Assembly (NCBI GenBank): GCA_902538155.1
Contig: CACBDX010000005.1
Location: 1-49,724 of the forward strand
Direction of reading: 5' to 3'
DNA length: 49,724 nucleotides
DNA from: an uncultured Alphaproteobacteria bacterium
GTDB taxonomy: Bacteria; Pseudomonadota; Alphaproteobacteria; HIMB59; GCA-002718135
A program made the position numbers and the translations under genes. Shown in pieces: positions 8,882-18,887 of the stretch. Below the pieces are notes generated by a model that ran no database searches, was not told the origin of the DNA, and saw only the letters and a program-made list of their open reading frames with translations. Numbering within the stretch: the first letter of the stretch is position 1; each line of letters begins with the position of its first letter.

Positions 8882-9414
8882 CTTAAAAATTCCTGCATTT
8901 TCGTTAAAATATGCCTTATTCTTGATTTAACTGTCCCTAAAGGAATTTCAAGCTCATCTGCAATTTTTTTATGACTTTTGTTTTCAAAAAAGTTCATTTT
9001 TATCATTATTTTTTGCTGTTCATCGAGCTCATTATTTATTCTTTCTATTTGTTTTTTTGCCTCATTTTCTTCATTGAGGTCAATTTCTCTATCTTGGTAC
9101 AAAAATTCTCTTATATCTTCTTCTTTAAAGTTTATTTTTGAATTTTTCCTTAAAAAGTCTATTTTTTTATTTCTCGCAATAGTAAATATCCATGTTGAAA
9201 GCGCCGATTTTGATGAATCATATAGGTGCGATTTTACCCAAACAGTACTTAAGACCTCTTGTGTGAGCTCTTCAGCACTTTCAAGCCTGATCCTATTTTG
9301 AATAAAATAGGCGTTAACTTTAGAGGCAAAAAAATCAAAAATTTGTGAAAAAGCCATTTCGTCGCGGTCTTTTTGAATCCGTTTCATCAAGTCATTTAAG
9401 TTTGATTTTTCCAT
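8878..9414 (-). CDS. ECF RNA polymerase sigma factor (RpoE/ECF11-like)
   Basis: ESAEELTQEVLSTVWVKSHLYDSSKSALSTWIFTIARNKKIDFLR...IPLGTVKSRIR; paired with a ChrR-like gene. Confidence 0.88.
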   Translation of the reverse strand: MEKSNLNDLMKRIQKDRDEMAFSQIFDFFASKVNAYFIQNRIRLESAEELTQEVLSTVWVKSHLYDSSKSALSTWIFTIARNKKIDFLRKNSKINFKEEDIREFLYQDREIDLNEENEAKKQIERINNELDEQQKIMIKMNFFENKSHKKIADELEIPLGTVKSRIRHILTKMQEFLR

Positions 9415-9486
9415 AATTTAAAAAGGCTCTAACATTGACTAAACACTCTTAACTAATTGCATAAGATATACTAAAAGAAGAAATTG

Positions 9487-9957
9487 ATGAAAATTATTCT
9501 TAAGTTTTTAATAGCGCTATATGTAGCACTCCCCACTACTTTAATGGCGCTAGAAGTTGGTAAATGGTCTTTTGAGGAAGCTGATGAGTATTGTTATATT
9601 GGCAGCTTAGCAACAGAGACAGATTTACCCAGTGATAAGAAGAGAGGAAACTTCTACGTTTTGGTTTATAAAAACATTGGCAACCCAGAAACCGTAGTAC
9701 AGATAGAAGCAGGTTATAATTATAAAATTCCATCTGATATAATTGTAAATATTGATAATGGAGAATACAAATTTTATACAACTGAAGATGTGCCCACTGC
9801 AGCTTGGACAGAAGAAGACAATAAAGTTATTTTTGCAATGAAAAAAGGACTTGAGCTTATAGTTAGCGGTGAATCTTCTAGAGGCACTATAACAAATGAC
9901 ACATACACACTTAATGGATTTACTGCAGCTTATAATAAATTAACTGAAGAGTGCTAA
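9487..9957 (+). CDS. Secreted IalB-like (invasion-associated locus B family) protein
   Basis: Signal peptide MKIILKFLIALYVALPTTLMA, then a domain resembling the IalB family; stop codon abuts the argG ATG. Confidence 0.55.
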   Translation: MKIILKFLIALYVALPTTLMALEVGKWSFEEADEYCYIGSLATETDLPSDKKRGNFYVLVYKNIGNPETVVQIEAGYNYKIPSDIIVNIDNGEYKFYTTEDVPTAAWTEEDNKVIFAMKKGLELIVSGESSRGTITNDTYTLNGFTAAYNKLTEEC

Positions 9958-11148
9958 ATGCCTAAAAAAATTGTTTTAGCATATTCTGGTGGATTAGATA
10001 CTAGTGTAATTCTTAAGTGGCTTCAAAATAAATATGCATGCCCAGTAGTTACATTTACAGCTGATATAGGTCAAGGAGATGAACTTTCACCAATTGAGGC
10101 TAAAGCAAAAAATTTAGGTGTAGAAGAAATATTCATTGAAGATTTACAAGAAGAATTCGTTAAGGATTATGTTTTTCCAATGTTCAGGGCTAATACTCTT
10201 TATGAGGGAACATATTTATTGGGTACAGCTATAGCAAGACCCTTGATAGCAAAAAGACAAATTGAAATTGCAAAAATCGTTGGAGCTGATGCTGTAGCTC
10301 ATGGCGCTACTGGCAAAGGTAACGATCAAGTTAGGTTTGAATTAGGTTATTATGCAAATAATCCTAAAATTGAAGTTATAGCACCTTGGAGGGATTGGGA
10401 ATTCCAAAGCAGAAAAGATCTAATTGAATATGCAGAAAAAAATCAGATCACAGTTCCGAAAGATAAGATGGGAGAACCTCCATTCAGTACAGATGCAAAT
10501 CTTTTACATACCTCCTCAGAAGGTAAGCTTCTTGAGGATCCTTGGATTGAGCCACCCGAGTATGTTTTTTCAAGAACTAGTAGTATCGAAGATTCTCCAG
10601 ATAAAGCAGAAAAACTAATAATTGAATTTAAAAATGGCGATCCTGTCTCAATAAATAATGATAATTTAAAGCCACACGAGCTTTTAGCAAAATTGAATTC
10701 TATAGCCGGCAAGCATGGTGTCGGAAGAGTTGACCTTGTGGAAAATAGATTTGTTGGAATGAAATCAAGAGGAATTTATGAAACTCCTGGAGGAACAATA
10801 TTAATTAATGCAAGAAAAGCAATTGAAAGCATAACATTAGATAAAGGAGAGGCTCATCTTAAAGATGAGATAATGCCTAAATATGCAGAAACAATTTATA
10901 ATGGATTTTGGTTTTCCTCAGAAAGAATAGCAATGCAAAGACTGATTGATTCAACTCAAAAAAAAGTAAATGGGGAAGTTAAATTAAAGGTATTTAAGGG
11001 TAACGTAATTATTTTAGGAAGAAAATCTAATAATAGTTTGTATGATAATTCCCTTGTTTCATTTGATGAGGTTGGAGATTACAATCAAAAAGATGCAGAA
11101 GGATTTATAAAAATAAATTCAGTTAGACTTAAAAAAAACAATCGTTAG
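9958..11148 (+). CDS. argG: Argininosuccinate synthase
   Basis: [23 protein letters not shown]...[19 protein letters not shown]. Confidence 0.97.
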   Translation: MPKKIVLAYSGGLDTSVILKWLQNKYACPVVTFTADIGQGDELSPIEAKAKNLGVEEIFIEDLQEEFVKDYVFPMFRANTLYEGTYLLGTAIARPLIAKRQIEIAKIVGADAVAHGATGKGNDQVRFELGYYANNPKIEVIAPWRDWEFQSRKDLIEYAEKNQITVPKDKMGEPPFSTDANLLHTSSEGKLLEDPWIEPPEYVFSRTSSIEDSPDKAEKLIIEFKNGDPVSINNDNLKPHELLAKLNSIAGKHGVGRVDLVENRFVGMKSRGIYETPGGTILINARKAIESITLDKGEAHLKDEIMPKYAETIYNGFWFSSERIAMQRLIDSTQKKVNGEVKLKVFKGNVIILGRKSNNSLYDNSLVSFDEVGDYNQKDAEGFIKINSVRLKKNNR

Positions 11149-11151
11149 TAA

Positions 11152-11997
11152 ATGGGTTACGGTGACGATTTACTAATAACAAAGTTAGCATCAAAAGTTA
11201 AAAAACAATTTCCAGATAGACAAATTGTAATAGGTGAAGCAAAAAACCAAAGCGCCTATCATTCTATAGTATACGATAATAATCCAAATATATCTGATTG
11301 TAGAAATCTTGAGAAAAGTAAACCCACACATATTATTGATTACCATCCCTTCAATAGACCTTATATTGATTATGAAAAAAGCACTAATACAAAATATGTT
11401 TGGAAAAAATTTAAACCTAATCCTGGAGAAATTTATTTTACAAAGAAAGAAAAAGTTGATGCAAAGAAAATAATTTTAGAAGCAATAAAATTTTGGAGAA
11501 GCTCAAATAAAAAGAATTATAAAAAAATTATTTTTTTAGAAACTTCATCTACAAAAATTCATGATCGTCAATTTAGTATCAAGCATCAAAATAAAGATTG
11601 GGGAGCAAAAAATTGGCAAAAACTAATTGATGTACTAACAAAAGATTTTTTAGTAATTCAATCGGTTCACAAGGAAAGTAAAAAAAACTTATCGGTCTTT
11701 TCTCCTAATGATATGGATTTTCGTCTAGCATGTGCTGTTTTAAATGAAGTAGATTTTTACGTTGGTCCTGAAGGAGGATTTGGGCACGTAGCCGCAGCTT
11801 TAAATAAAAAAGCAGTTTTATATTTTGGAGGTTGGATAACCCCTGAAGCAATTGGTTATGATTTCCATGAGAATATATATTATGATCATAATTTATCTCC
11901 ATGTGGAGAGTATAAAAAATTGTGTAGTCATTGTGAGGAAGCTAGAAAAGCAATCTCAGTAGATGTATTTTTGAAATATATTAATAAGATTAGTTAA
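11152..11997 (+). CDS. Glycosyltransferase family 9-like protein
   Basis: MGYGDDLLITKLASKVKKQFPDRQIVIGEAKN...YVGPEGGFGHVAAALNKKAVLYFGG, heptosyltransferase-like C-terminus. Confidence 0.65.
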   Translation: MGYGDDLLITKLASKVKKQFPDRQIVIGEAKNQSAYHSIVYDNNPNISDCRNLEKSKPTHIIDYHPFNRPYIDYEKSTNTKYVWKKFKPNPGEIYFTKKEKVDAKKIILEAIKFWRSSNKKNYKKIIFLETSSTKIHDRQFSIKHQNKDWGAKNWQKLIDVLTKDFLVIQSVHKESKKNLSVFSPNDMDFRLACAVLNEVDFYVGPEGGFGHVAAALNKKAVLYFGGWITPEAIGYDFHENIYYDHNLSPCGEYKKLCSHCEEARKAISVDVFLKYINKIS

Positions 11998-12872
11998 TTA
12001 ATTAATCTATTTTTGCATGAAATAGTTGTGTTTCTTAAAAGACATGCAATTGTCATTGGTCCTACACCTCCAGGTACTGGAGATATTGCACTCACTCTAT
12101 TTTCTACGTCGCTAAATAAAACATCGCCTACTAGCTTTGATTTTTCGTCATTTATTTTGACTCTATTTATACCAACATCAATAATAATTGCCCCTTCTTT
12201 TACCCAATTTTTGTCAACAAATTCAGGTTTTCCTATAGCGACAATTAGAATGTCTGCTTTTTTGCAAATGTCTTCAATATTCTGAGTTTTAGAATGTACT
12301 GTTGTAACAGTACAAGATTCTTTTAATAATAATTGAGCCATAGGTTTTCCTACAATATTAGATCTTCCAATTACGACGGCATTTTTACCAGCTAACTCTA
12401 TATTAAGCTCTCTCAGAAGTAGTAGACAACCATAAGGAGTACAAGGTATCATTAAATTTTCATCATTTTTAAGGCTAATTGAGAGTTTTCCAACATTTAA
12501 AGGATGAAAACCATCAGCATCTTTTTCTGGTGCTATACTATTTAATACAGTTTCCTCATTTATTGTTTTGGGCAAAGGTAGCTGAACAAGAATACCATCA
12601 ACATCCTCATTATTATTTAAATGATTAATTAAATTAATTAAATCATCTTGTTTAGCTGTTTCTTCTAAATGATGATCATAAACGTTAATTCCTACCTCCT
12701 TTGCAGCTTTAGTTTTAGCTTTAACATAGACGCTACTTGCAGCAACATTTCCTACTTGAACCACAGCCAATCCTGGAACACGATTAGATTTTACTTTTAT
12801 ATTTTCAATTTCAATTTTTAATTGATCTTTTAAGTTTTGTGCTATTTTTTTTCCATCTAATATATGTGGCAT
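11994..12872 (-). CDS. folD: Bifunctional methylenetetrahydrofolate dehydrogenase/cyclohydrolase
   Basis: DGILVQLPLPKTINEE...KDADGFHPLNVGKL...VIGRSNIVGKPMAQLLL...PVPGGVGPMTIACLL. Confidence 0.96.
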   Translation of the reverse strand: MPHILDGKKIAQNLKDQLKIEIENIKVKSNRVPGLAVVQVGNVAASSVYVKAKTKAAKEVGINVYDHHLEETAKQDDLINLINHLNNNEDVDGILVQLPLPKTINEETVLNSIAPEKDADGFHPLNVGKLSISLKNDENLMIPCTPYGCLLLLRELNIELAGKNAVVIGRSNIVGKPMAQLLLKESCTVTTVHSKTQNIEDICKKADILIVAIGKPEFVDKNWVKEGAIIIDVGINRVKINDEKSKLVGDVLFSDVENRVSAISPVPGGVGPMTIACLLRNTTISCKNRLIN

Positions 12873-12874
12873 AT

Positions 12875-13156
12875 TTATCTAGGCCAATATTCAATAAGTA
12901 AACTTTTTATAAACCATAAACCAAGATAAACAACTATCGGAGATAAATCTATTGCACCAAAACTAGGCAAGTATCTTCTTACAAAATTTAAACTTGGCTC
13001 ACATAATCGATATAAGGCATCAAGGATGCTATAAACAAATCGATTACCAGTATTAATTATATTAAAGTTTACAAGCCAAGTTAGAATTATATAAATTATA
13101 AGAGCAAACTGGAATAAGTTTATAACTTGAATAATTAAATACAAAAGCGAGTTCAT
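12875..13156 (-). CDS. YggT family membrane protein
   Basis: LCEPSLNFVRRYLPSFGAIDLSPIVVYLGLWFIKSLL. Confidence 0.88.
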   Translation of the reverse strand: MNSLLYLIIQVINLFQFALIIYIILTWLVNFNIINTGNRFVYSILDALYRLCEPSLNFVRRYLPSFGAIDLSPIVVYLGLWFIKSLLIEYWPR

Positions 13157-13210
13157 TATAAGTTTTTATTTAATATCTACTATGCATTATGGCTGTAATT
13201 TAATCAAAAA

Positions 13211-13235
13211 AAAAGCGGTCTGTAAGACCGCTTTT
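13211..13235 (-). terminator. Rho-independent terminator after the ABC substrate-binding protein gene
   Basis: AAAAGCGGTCT-GTA-AGACCGCTTTT stem-loop with A/T tracts on both sides. Confidence 0.85.
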
Positions 13236-13253
13236 ATTAAAATAAAATTTGAG

Positions 13254-14087
13254 TTACATTGAGATATCTCTACCAAACCATTCTTTAGTTATTTCAGCAG
13301 TAGTTCCATCTTTAGACATTTCTGCAATTGCAGCATTCCACATCTCTAAGATATCTGTATCTTCTTTTCTAACTGCTCCACCAACACCATCACCGAAAAC
13401 TCCGCCGGAAAAAGTTGGGCCAGTAAATGCAACATCAACACCACCATCAGATTCCATAAAATCAATAATTGATCCTACATCAGCTAGAACAGCATCACAT
13501 CTTCCAGCAGCTAAATCTAAATTGTGATCGTCAACTGCTTGATACAGTTTAACATCAACAGCACCTGACATGTGTTTTTCTAAGAAATTTTGGTGAATTG
13601 TTGAAGATTGAACACAGACAGTTTTACCATCCATTGCAGCAATTAATTGACCTATTGCAGCCTGTTCTTTTCCACCTGCATTATTAAGATTAACTTTAGC
13701 CATACCTGCAATATTTAAATTTGCTAAACCACTATTTTTTAAAACAGCAAATCTTGCACCATCAGTCATATATCCAGTTGTGAAATTAACCTTTTCTTTT
13801 CTTTCTTCGGTAATAGACATTCCAGCAATAATAATGTCGTATTTACCTTGAAGAAGGGCAGGTATTATACCATCCCAATCTTGAGTTACCCATTCACAAG
13901 TAACCCCCATTCGCTTACATGCTTCGTTACCAAAATCTATTTCAGCACCTTCTAGTTCACCAGCTGAATTAAGATTATTCCATGGTGGGTATGCACCTTC
14001 TGTACCAATTCTTATTGTTTGTGAGTTTGCAATTGAAGCAACTCCAAAAATACCAATTGATAATAAGTATATTAAAATTTTTTTCAC
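13254..14087 (-). CDS. Amino-acid ABC transporter substrate-binding protein
   Basis: Signal peptide, then IRIGTEGAYPPWNNLNSAGELEGAEIDFGNEACKRMGVTCEWVTQDWDGIIPALLQGKYDIIIAGMSITEERK. Confidence 0.92.
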   Translation of the reverse strand: MKKILIYLLSIGIFGVASIANSQTIRIGTEGAYPPWNNLNSAGELEGAEIDFGNEACKRMGVTCEWVTQDWDGIIPALLQGKYDIIIAGMSITEERKEKVNFTTGYMTDGARFAVLKNSGLANLNIAGMAKVNLNNAGGKEQAAIGQLIAAMDGKTVCVQSSTIHQNFLEKHMSGAVDVKLYQAVDDHNLDLAAGRCDAVLADVGSIIDFMESDGGVDVAFTGPTFSGGVFGDGVGGAVRKEDTDILEMWNAAIAEMSKDGTTAEITKEWFGRDISM

Positions 14088-14164
14088 GTTTCCTCCTTGA
14101 AGAAGTATTTCTAAATTATATGGGAACCATATAAGCTAAATAAAAAAAAACAAAATAAATTGTT

Positions 14165-14551
14165 TCAGACCTTGTTTCGTTTGCTCTTAATTAATACAAA
14201 AAATAAGCCAATTATTAGTAATATAAAAGGAAAACTCCAAAGAAAGATATTATTATAATTCATTAATGGTCTAAAAAGAATGTATTCACCATATCTTTCA
14301 ACTAAAAATTTCTTAATATCTCGCTCACTTTCTCCAGCTTTCAACTTATTTTTAACTATTTTTTTAATATCATTTGAGAATTCTGCATCTGAGTCATAAA
14401 TGCTTTGATTTTGACACGTCATGCATCTCAACTCTAAGGTTAATTTTTTTACTCTCTCATCAATATTTTCAACTGCAAATATTTTTAAGGTAAAAAACAC
14501 AAAACTTAAAATTAAAATATTTAAAAATTTATAGAAGAGGCTCAATTTCAT
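14165..14551 (-). CDS. ccmH: Cytochrome c maturation protein CcmH
   Basis: LRCMTCQNQSIYDSDAEFSNDIKKIVKNKLKAGESERDIKKFLVERYGEYILFRP. Confidence 0.95.
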   Translation of the reverse strand: MKLSLFYKFLNILILSFVFFTLKIFAVENIDERVKKLTLELRCMTCQNQSIYDSDAEFSNDIKKIVKNKLKAGESERDIKKFLVERYGEYILFRPLMNYNNIFLWSFPFILLIIGLFFVLIKSKRNKV

Positions 14552-15053
14552 TTTTTAAAATATCCATTGTTATCGGTCCCATAAATTTATAGATAATCTT
14601 CCCATCCTCATTAATTAAATATGTTTCTGGTAGACCAAAAACACCAAATTCTAATGCAATTAAACCATCAGAGTCTACACCAACAAAATCGTATGGGTTT
14701 CCATCATCCTTTAAATATTTTTTTGCATCAGAAGTTGGATCTTTGTGGTTAAATCCCAACAAATATAGTTCAGGATATTTTTTACGTATTTCAAAAAAAA
14801 GTGGATGCTCTATTTTACAAGGACTACACCAGGAAGCAAAAAAATTAACTAAGGTCTTCTTATTTTTTATATCTTTTGTTTTGATTATATCCTTTGCATT
14901 ATACAAAGAACTACTTTCAAAAATAGGAACATCTTTATTTAAGAGTGCACTCGGTGGTTTATTAGGATCTTTACCACTTAATAAATAAACTAGTGAAAAA
15001 ATACATATGATTAAAAGTACAATTAATGGTGTTAAAATAAATACCCTGTTCAT
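14529..15053 (-). CDS. ccmG: Thiol:disulfide interchange protein CcmG/DsbE
   Basis: LVNFFASWCSPCKIEHP thioredoxin-like motif, GLPETYLINEDGKI. Confidence 0.95.
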   Translation of the reverse strand: MNRVFILTPLIVLLIICIFSLVYLLSGKDPNKPPSALLNKDVPIFESSSLYNAKDIIKTKDIKNKKTLVNFFASWCSPCKIEHPLFFEIRKKYPELYLLGFNHKDPTSDAKKYLKDDGNPYDFVGVDSDGLIALEFGVFGLPETYLINEDGKIIYKFMGPITMDILKNEIEPLL

Positions 15054-16912
15054 CTTCTAGAAACTGCTATTAAACCTGAATACATCATTATTATCACTCC
15101 AAGCCATATAAAGCTAACAAATGGATTAATTAAAACTTTTACAAACCATTCATTATTTTTTTGATCACCAAGGATAAAATATATATCCTTATTCCATTGA
15201 TGTAAAATACCAGCTTCAGATGTAATCATCTTTGACACTGGATAATAATTTTTTCCAGCCTCTATTTCTTTTGATTGATTTTTTTCAATATCAAACAAAA
15301 ATTTTCCTCTTAAAGATTGAAAATTAATCTCATTAGTTGTTTCTATTTTTTCAAACAAAACTGTTTTTCCATTTACATTAAACTTATCTCCCTCATTAAG
15401 GTTAAAATCTAGCTCATTTTGAAAAACACTAGAACAAGTGATACCAATGATAGCAATACCAACACCAATATGCGCTACATGAGGATTAATTATTTTGAAA
15501 AACTTAATGTTAATTTTAATTTTATACGAAGAAAATATAGCAATAATTGAAGCCAATATTATCCAAAAACCTAAGAGTAACCCAACAAAACCCCATGTAT
15601 TAAAATCCAAAAAATATGATTGAAGTATAACTAAAACACTTAAGATAATAAAAGCTAGAACATATTTTTTTGAATTATTTATCTTATTTGTTTGCCAGGA
15701 TAAAATTGGTGCAATACTCATTAATAAAAAACCAGGGATCATTATAGGAATTACTGTTGAATTAAAATAAGGACCTCCAACCGATATTCTCTTATTATAC
15801 AAAACTTCAATTATAATTGGGTATATAGTTCCTAAGAGAATAGTTAAGGTAGCTATAATCATTAAAATATTATTTATTACAAGCGCTGAAACTTTATTGA
15901 TAAATAACAAGTTTAAAGCATTTGATTTTTTTGGTTCTTTTAACAAAAAAACTAAAAAACCAAATCCAGTTACAATAAAAAAAATTAGTAATATAAATAT
16001 GCCTCTGGATGCATCTGCTGCAAATGAATGTACGCTTGTTAAGATTCCAGATCTTACCAAAAATGTTCCAAAAACACTTAATGAAAAGCAAAGAATTGAT
16101 AAAAAAACTATCCATTTTTTAATAGCTTGCTCACCTCTTACCATCATGAGTGAATGAACTAATGCAAGTCCAGCAATCCAAGGCATCAGTGAAATATTTT
16201 CAACTGGATCCCAAAACCACCATCCACCCCATCCTAATTCATAATATGCCCAATATGAACCTAGAGCTATTCCACCAGTTAAAAAAGTCCAACTAATTAA
16301 TGACCATTTTTTTGCAACATATAGCCATTCATCATCTGTATTTTGAAATAAACCAGCTATTGCAATACTGAAAACTATAGAATAACCAACATAACCAGCA
16401 TATAAAATTGGAGGATGAACAGCCAACCCAGGATCTTGTAAAATAGGATTTAAACCTAAACCCTCGTTGATTAATATTGAATTAACAAGAAAAGGATTAG
16501 AGGTAAAAACTATAAATAGACCAAACAAAATATGAAGAAAAGCTTGAATAATCAGAGTTAATTTTTGAAAGTCTTCTTCTATATTTTTAGTAAAAGAAAA
16601 AAAGAAGCTAAAGATAGATAATATACAAAGCCACAGTAGCATCGACCCTTCATGATTCCCCCAAGTACCTGAAATTTTATATATTAGTGGTTTATTTGAG
16701 TGAGAGTTTTGAAAGACATTATAATTTGAGAAATCAGATACCACATAGGCATACATTAATGAAAAAAAAGATAACAAAGTTAATAAGGATGAAAAGCGGA
16801 TGAATAAATTAAATTTCTGTTTATGAAATTTAAATATGTATCTAGATAGAAATAAGTAAAAATTAATACCTATCGCAAAAACTAAGCTTAAAAAACCAAC
16901 TAATGAACTCAT
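15050..16912 (-). CDS. ccmF: Heme lyase CcmF
   Basis: GTWGNHEGSMLLW...YELGWGGWWFWDPVENISLMPW. Confidence 0.97.
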   Translation of the reverse strand: MSSLVGFLSLVFAIGINFYLFLSRYIFKFHKQKFNLFIRFSSLLTLLSFFSLMYAYVVSDFSNYNVFQNSHSNKPLIYKISGTWGNHEGSMLLWLCILSIFSFFFSFTKNIEEDFQKLTLIIQAFLHILFGLFIVFTSNPFLVNSILINEGLGLNPILQDPGLAVHPPILYAGYVGYSIVFSIAIAGLFQNTDDEWLYVAKKWSLISWTFLTGGIALGSYWAYYELGWGGWWFWDPVENISLMPWIAGLALVHSLMMVRGEQAIKKWIVFLSILCFSLSVFGTFLVRSGILTSVHSFAADASRGIFILLIFFIVTGFGFLVFLLKEPKKSNALNLLFINKVSALVINNILMIIATLTILLGTIYPIIIEVLYNKRISVGGPYFNSTVIPIMIPGFLLMSIAPILSWQTNKINNSKKYVLAFIILSVLVILQSYFLDFNTWGFVGLLLGFWIILASIIAIFSSYKIKINIKFFKIINPHVAHIGVGIAIIGITCSSVFQNELDFNLNEGDKFNVNGKTVLFEKIETTNEINFQSLRGKFLFDIEKNQSKEIEAGKNYYPVSKMITSEAGILHQWNKDIYFILGDQKNNEWFVKVLINPFVSFIWLGVIIMMYSGLIAVSRR

Positions 16913-17349
16913 TTATATTTTTTATTCCAATAACCTGTATCTTTCAGATCTTCTTTTATTGATGCTGGCATATAATTTTCATCATGTTTTGCAAAAACAT
17001 TAGTTGCATTAAAAATATTTTTATCAACAAAAGCACCCTCTATCACTGCACCTTGCCCTTCTCTAAATAAATCAGGAAGAATGCCTTCGAAGGTTACAAG
17101 TATAGATGCTTTTTCATCAGTAATATTAAATTTAAATGAACTTGAAGAAATCTTATTAAAACTATTATTTTCAACAAAACCGCCTATCCTTATTATTTTA
17201 TTTACTATGATAGCTGATTTATCAATTTCAGATGGTGTATAGAAATACGACACATTTTCTCTTGTATTATATAAAATAAGTAGGACTGCACTTAGTATAA
17301 TTACCAATGTAAGTAATATAAATAGCAATCTTTGAAATCGTAGACTCAT
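16909..17349 (-). CDS. ccmE: Heme chaperone CcmE
   Basis: IRIGGFVENNS...LPDLFREGQGAVIEG...AKHDENYMP (heme-binding His motif). Confidence 0.96.
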   Translation of the reverse strand: MSLRFQRLLFILLTLVIILSAVLLILYNTRENVSYFYTPSEIDKSAIIVNKIIRIGGFVENNSFNKISSSSFKFNITDEKASILVTFEGILPDLFREGQGAVIEGAFVDKNIFNATNVFAKHDENYMPASIKEDLKDTGYWNKKYK

Positions 17350-17450
17350 TTATTTTTTATTCTTCTAAGTTTTAAGTAACTAAAAAATAATAACAAAAAA
17401 ATTAAAAGAAAGGCTGTGATATAAGATCCTAAAATATACCAAAAATACAT
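17346..17450 (-). CDS. ccmD: Heme exporter protein CcmD (34 aa, absent from the ORF track)
   Basis: Reverse-strand ATG at 17450: MYFWYILGSYITAFLLIFLLLFFSYLKLRRIKNK*, stop overlapping the ccmE start (ATGA); position between ccmC and ccmE fits CcmD. Confidence 0.88.
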   Translation of the reverse strand: MYFWYILGSYITAFLLIFLLLFFSYLKLRRIKNK

Positions 17451-17511
17451 AGTTTCTAATAACAAAAATACTTAGGAATGATACTTAATCCAATGGACCA
17501 AAAGTCACAAA

Positions 17512-18210
17512 TTAACTTAAATAAGATTTTCTTGAAATTATCTCTGTTTTTATTCTTAAAATGGCTATTGCTATTCCAATCATTATAAATGCAAATGTCA
17601 TAATAATTAAAGGCGTCATCATTGAAGGATCAATACTCGGTTTTGACAATTTACTTATCGTTGCTGGTTGATGTAGTGTATTCCACCAATCAACAGAAAA
17701 TTTAACAATTGGTAGGTTTACTGATCCAACAAGAATAAATATAGCAACAACCTTTTCTCTTACAATTCTATTTTCAAAAGATAAATTCATAAAAATAATA
17801 ATTAGATAAATAATAAAAAGTATTGCAACAGAAGTTAACCGAGCATCCCACACCCACCAGGTACCCCACATTGGCTTTCCCCATAAAGATCCACTTATTA
17901 TACATATTAAAGTAAAAACTGCTCCTATTGGAGCTACTGCCGTATTAAAGATAAAACCAAAAGGTATTCTAAAAGCTAGTGCCAAAATACTATAAAGAGT
18001 CATTATTGCATAAGTTAGTAAACCTAACCATGCACTCGGAACATGTACATACATTATTCTTACAGTTGATCCTTGCTGATAATCATCTGGTGATAGATAA
18101 AAAGAAAACAATAATCCTATTCCAAACAATATTATAGATAAGATTAGTACTGGCTTAAATATATAATCAGCCACATCATTAAATTTACTTGGATTAATTA
18201 AGAACTTCAT
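17512..18210 (-). CDS. ccmC: Heme ABC transporter permease CcmC
   Basis: RIMYVHVPSAWLGLLTYAIM...GSLWGKPMWGTWWVWDARLTS. Confidence 0.97.
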   Translation of the reverse strand: MKFLINPSKFNDVADYIFKPVLILSIILFGIGLLFSFYLSPDDYQQGSTVRIMYVHVPSAWLGLLTYAIMTLYSILALAFRIPFGFIFNTAVAPIGAVFTLICIISGSLWGKPMWGTWWVWDARLTSVAILFIIYLIIIFMNLSFENRIVREKVVAIFILVGSVNLPIVKFSVDWWNTLHQPATISKLSKPSIDPSMMTPLIIMTFAFIMIGIAIAILRIKTEIISRKSYLS

Positions 18211-18211
18211 A

Positions 18212-18883
18212 TTAATTATTTTCTAATGAAAGTTTAAGACACAACCCACTCGCCCAGGGATTTATAGCAAAAACTATTAACAATATTCCAAATAATATAT
18301 TTATGAGAGAATTAAAGCTTTCTTCCATATTAATAATGCTTACTGAAAAAATAATTATTGGAACACTAAATATCATAACTATTACACTACCTAGCAGAAA
18401 GTTTCGTTGATTCATTAAGTTCATTGATGATGAAATTGAACCTAAACAGGACAGAATAAGTGATCCTATGCCAAAACTAACAAATAAGTAGAAAAGTTTA
18501 TCATTTGCAATGTTTAGTAAGATGCATGCAATCGGTATTGATAATAAAAAAGGTACCTGTACAAACACAAAATGTGAAAAAGTCTTTAAAATAGCAATAA
18601 AACCAAAGCTAAACCCATTTAAATGTATAATCAATAAATTACCATTCTCAAAGTCATCTTGATAAAATTTTCTTAGAGATAAAGTTGAACTTAATAGTAA
18701 CAATGTCCACAATATACCGACACCTAAGATAGAAATGGTTTCCTTATCTGGTCCAATAGAAAAAATAAAAATAAATATTGATATGAAAAAGAAAATGATA
18801 TTTGTTAAAATATCTTGAACTCCACTCATATTTAATTTGTATTCTCTGTAATAAAAGAAAATTATTTTATTTAAAAAAATCAT
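18212..18883 (-). CDS. ccmB: Heme exporter protein CcmB
   Basis: FYQDDFENGNLLIIHLNG...FVFVQVPFLLSIPIA; position between ccmA and ccmC. Confidence 0.93.
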   Translation of the reverse strand: MIFLNKIIFFYYREYKLNMSGVQDILTNIIFFFISIFIFIFSIGPDKETISILGVGILWTLLLLSSTLSLRKFYQDDFENGNLLIIHLNGFSFGFIAILKTFSHFVFVQVPFLLSIPIACILLNIANDKLFYLFVSFGIGSLILSCLGSISSSMNLMNQRNFLLGSVIVMIFSVPIIIFSVSIINMEESFNSLINILFGILLIVFAINPWASGLCLKLSLENN

Positions 18884-18887
18884 TATT

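Noticed and set aside
17476-17590. Short plus-strand ORF antisense to the 3' end of ccmC
   Set aside because: Short, no RBS, and opposite a conserved gene.
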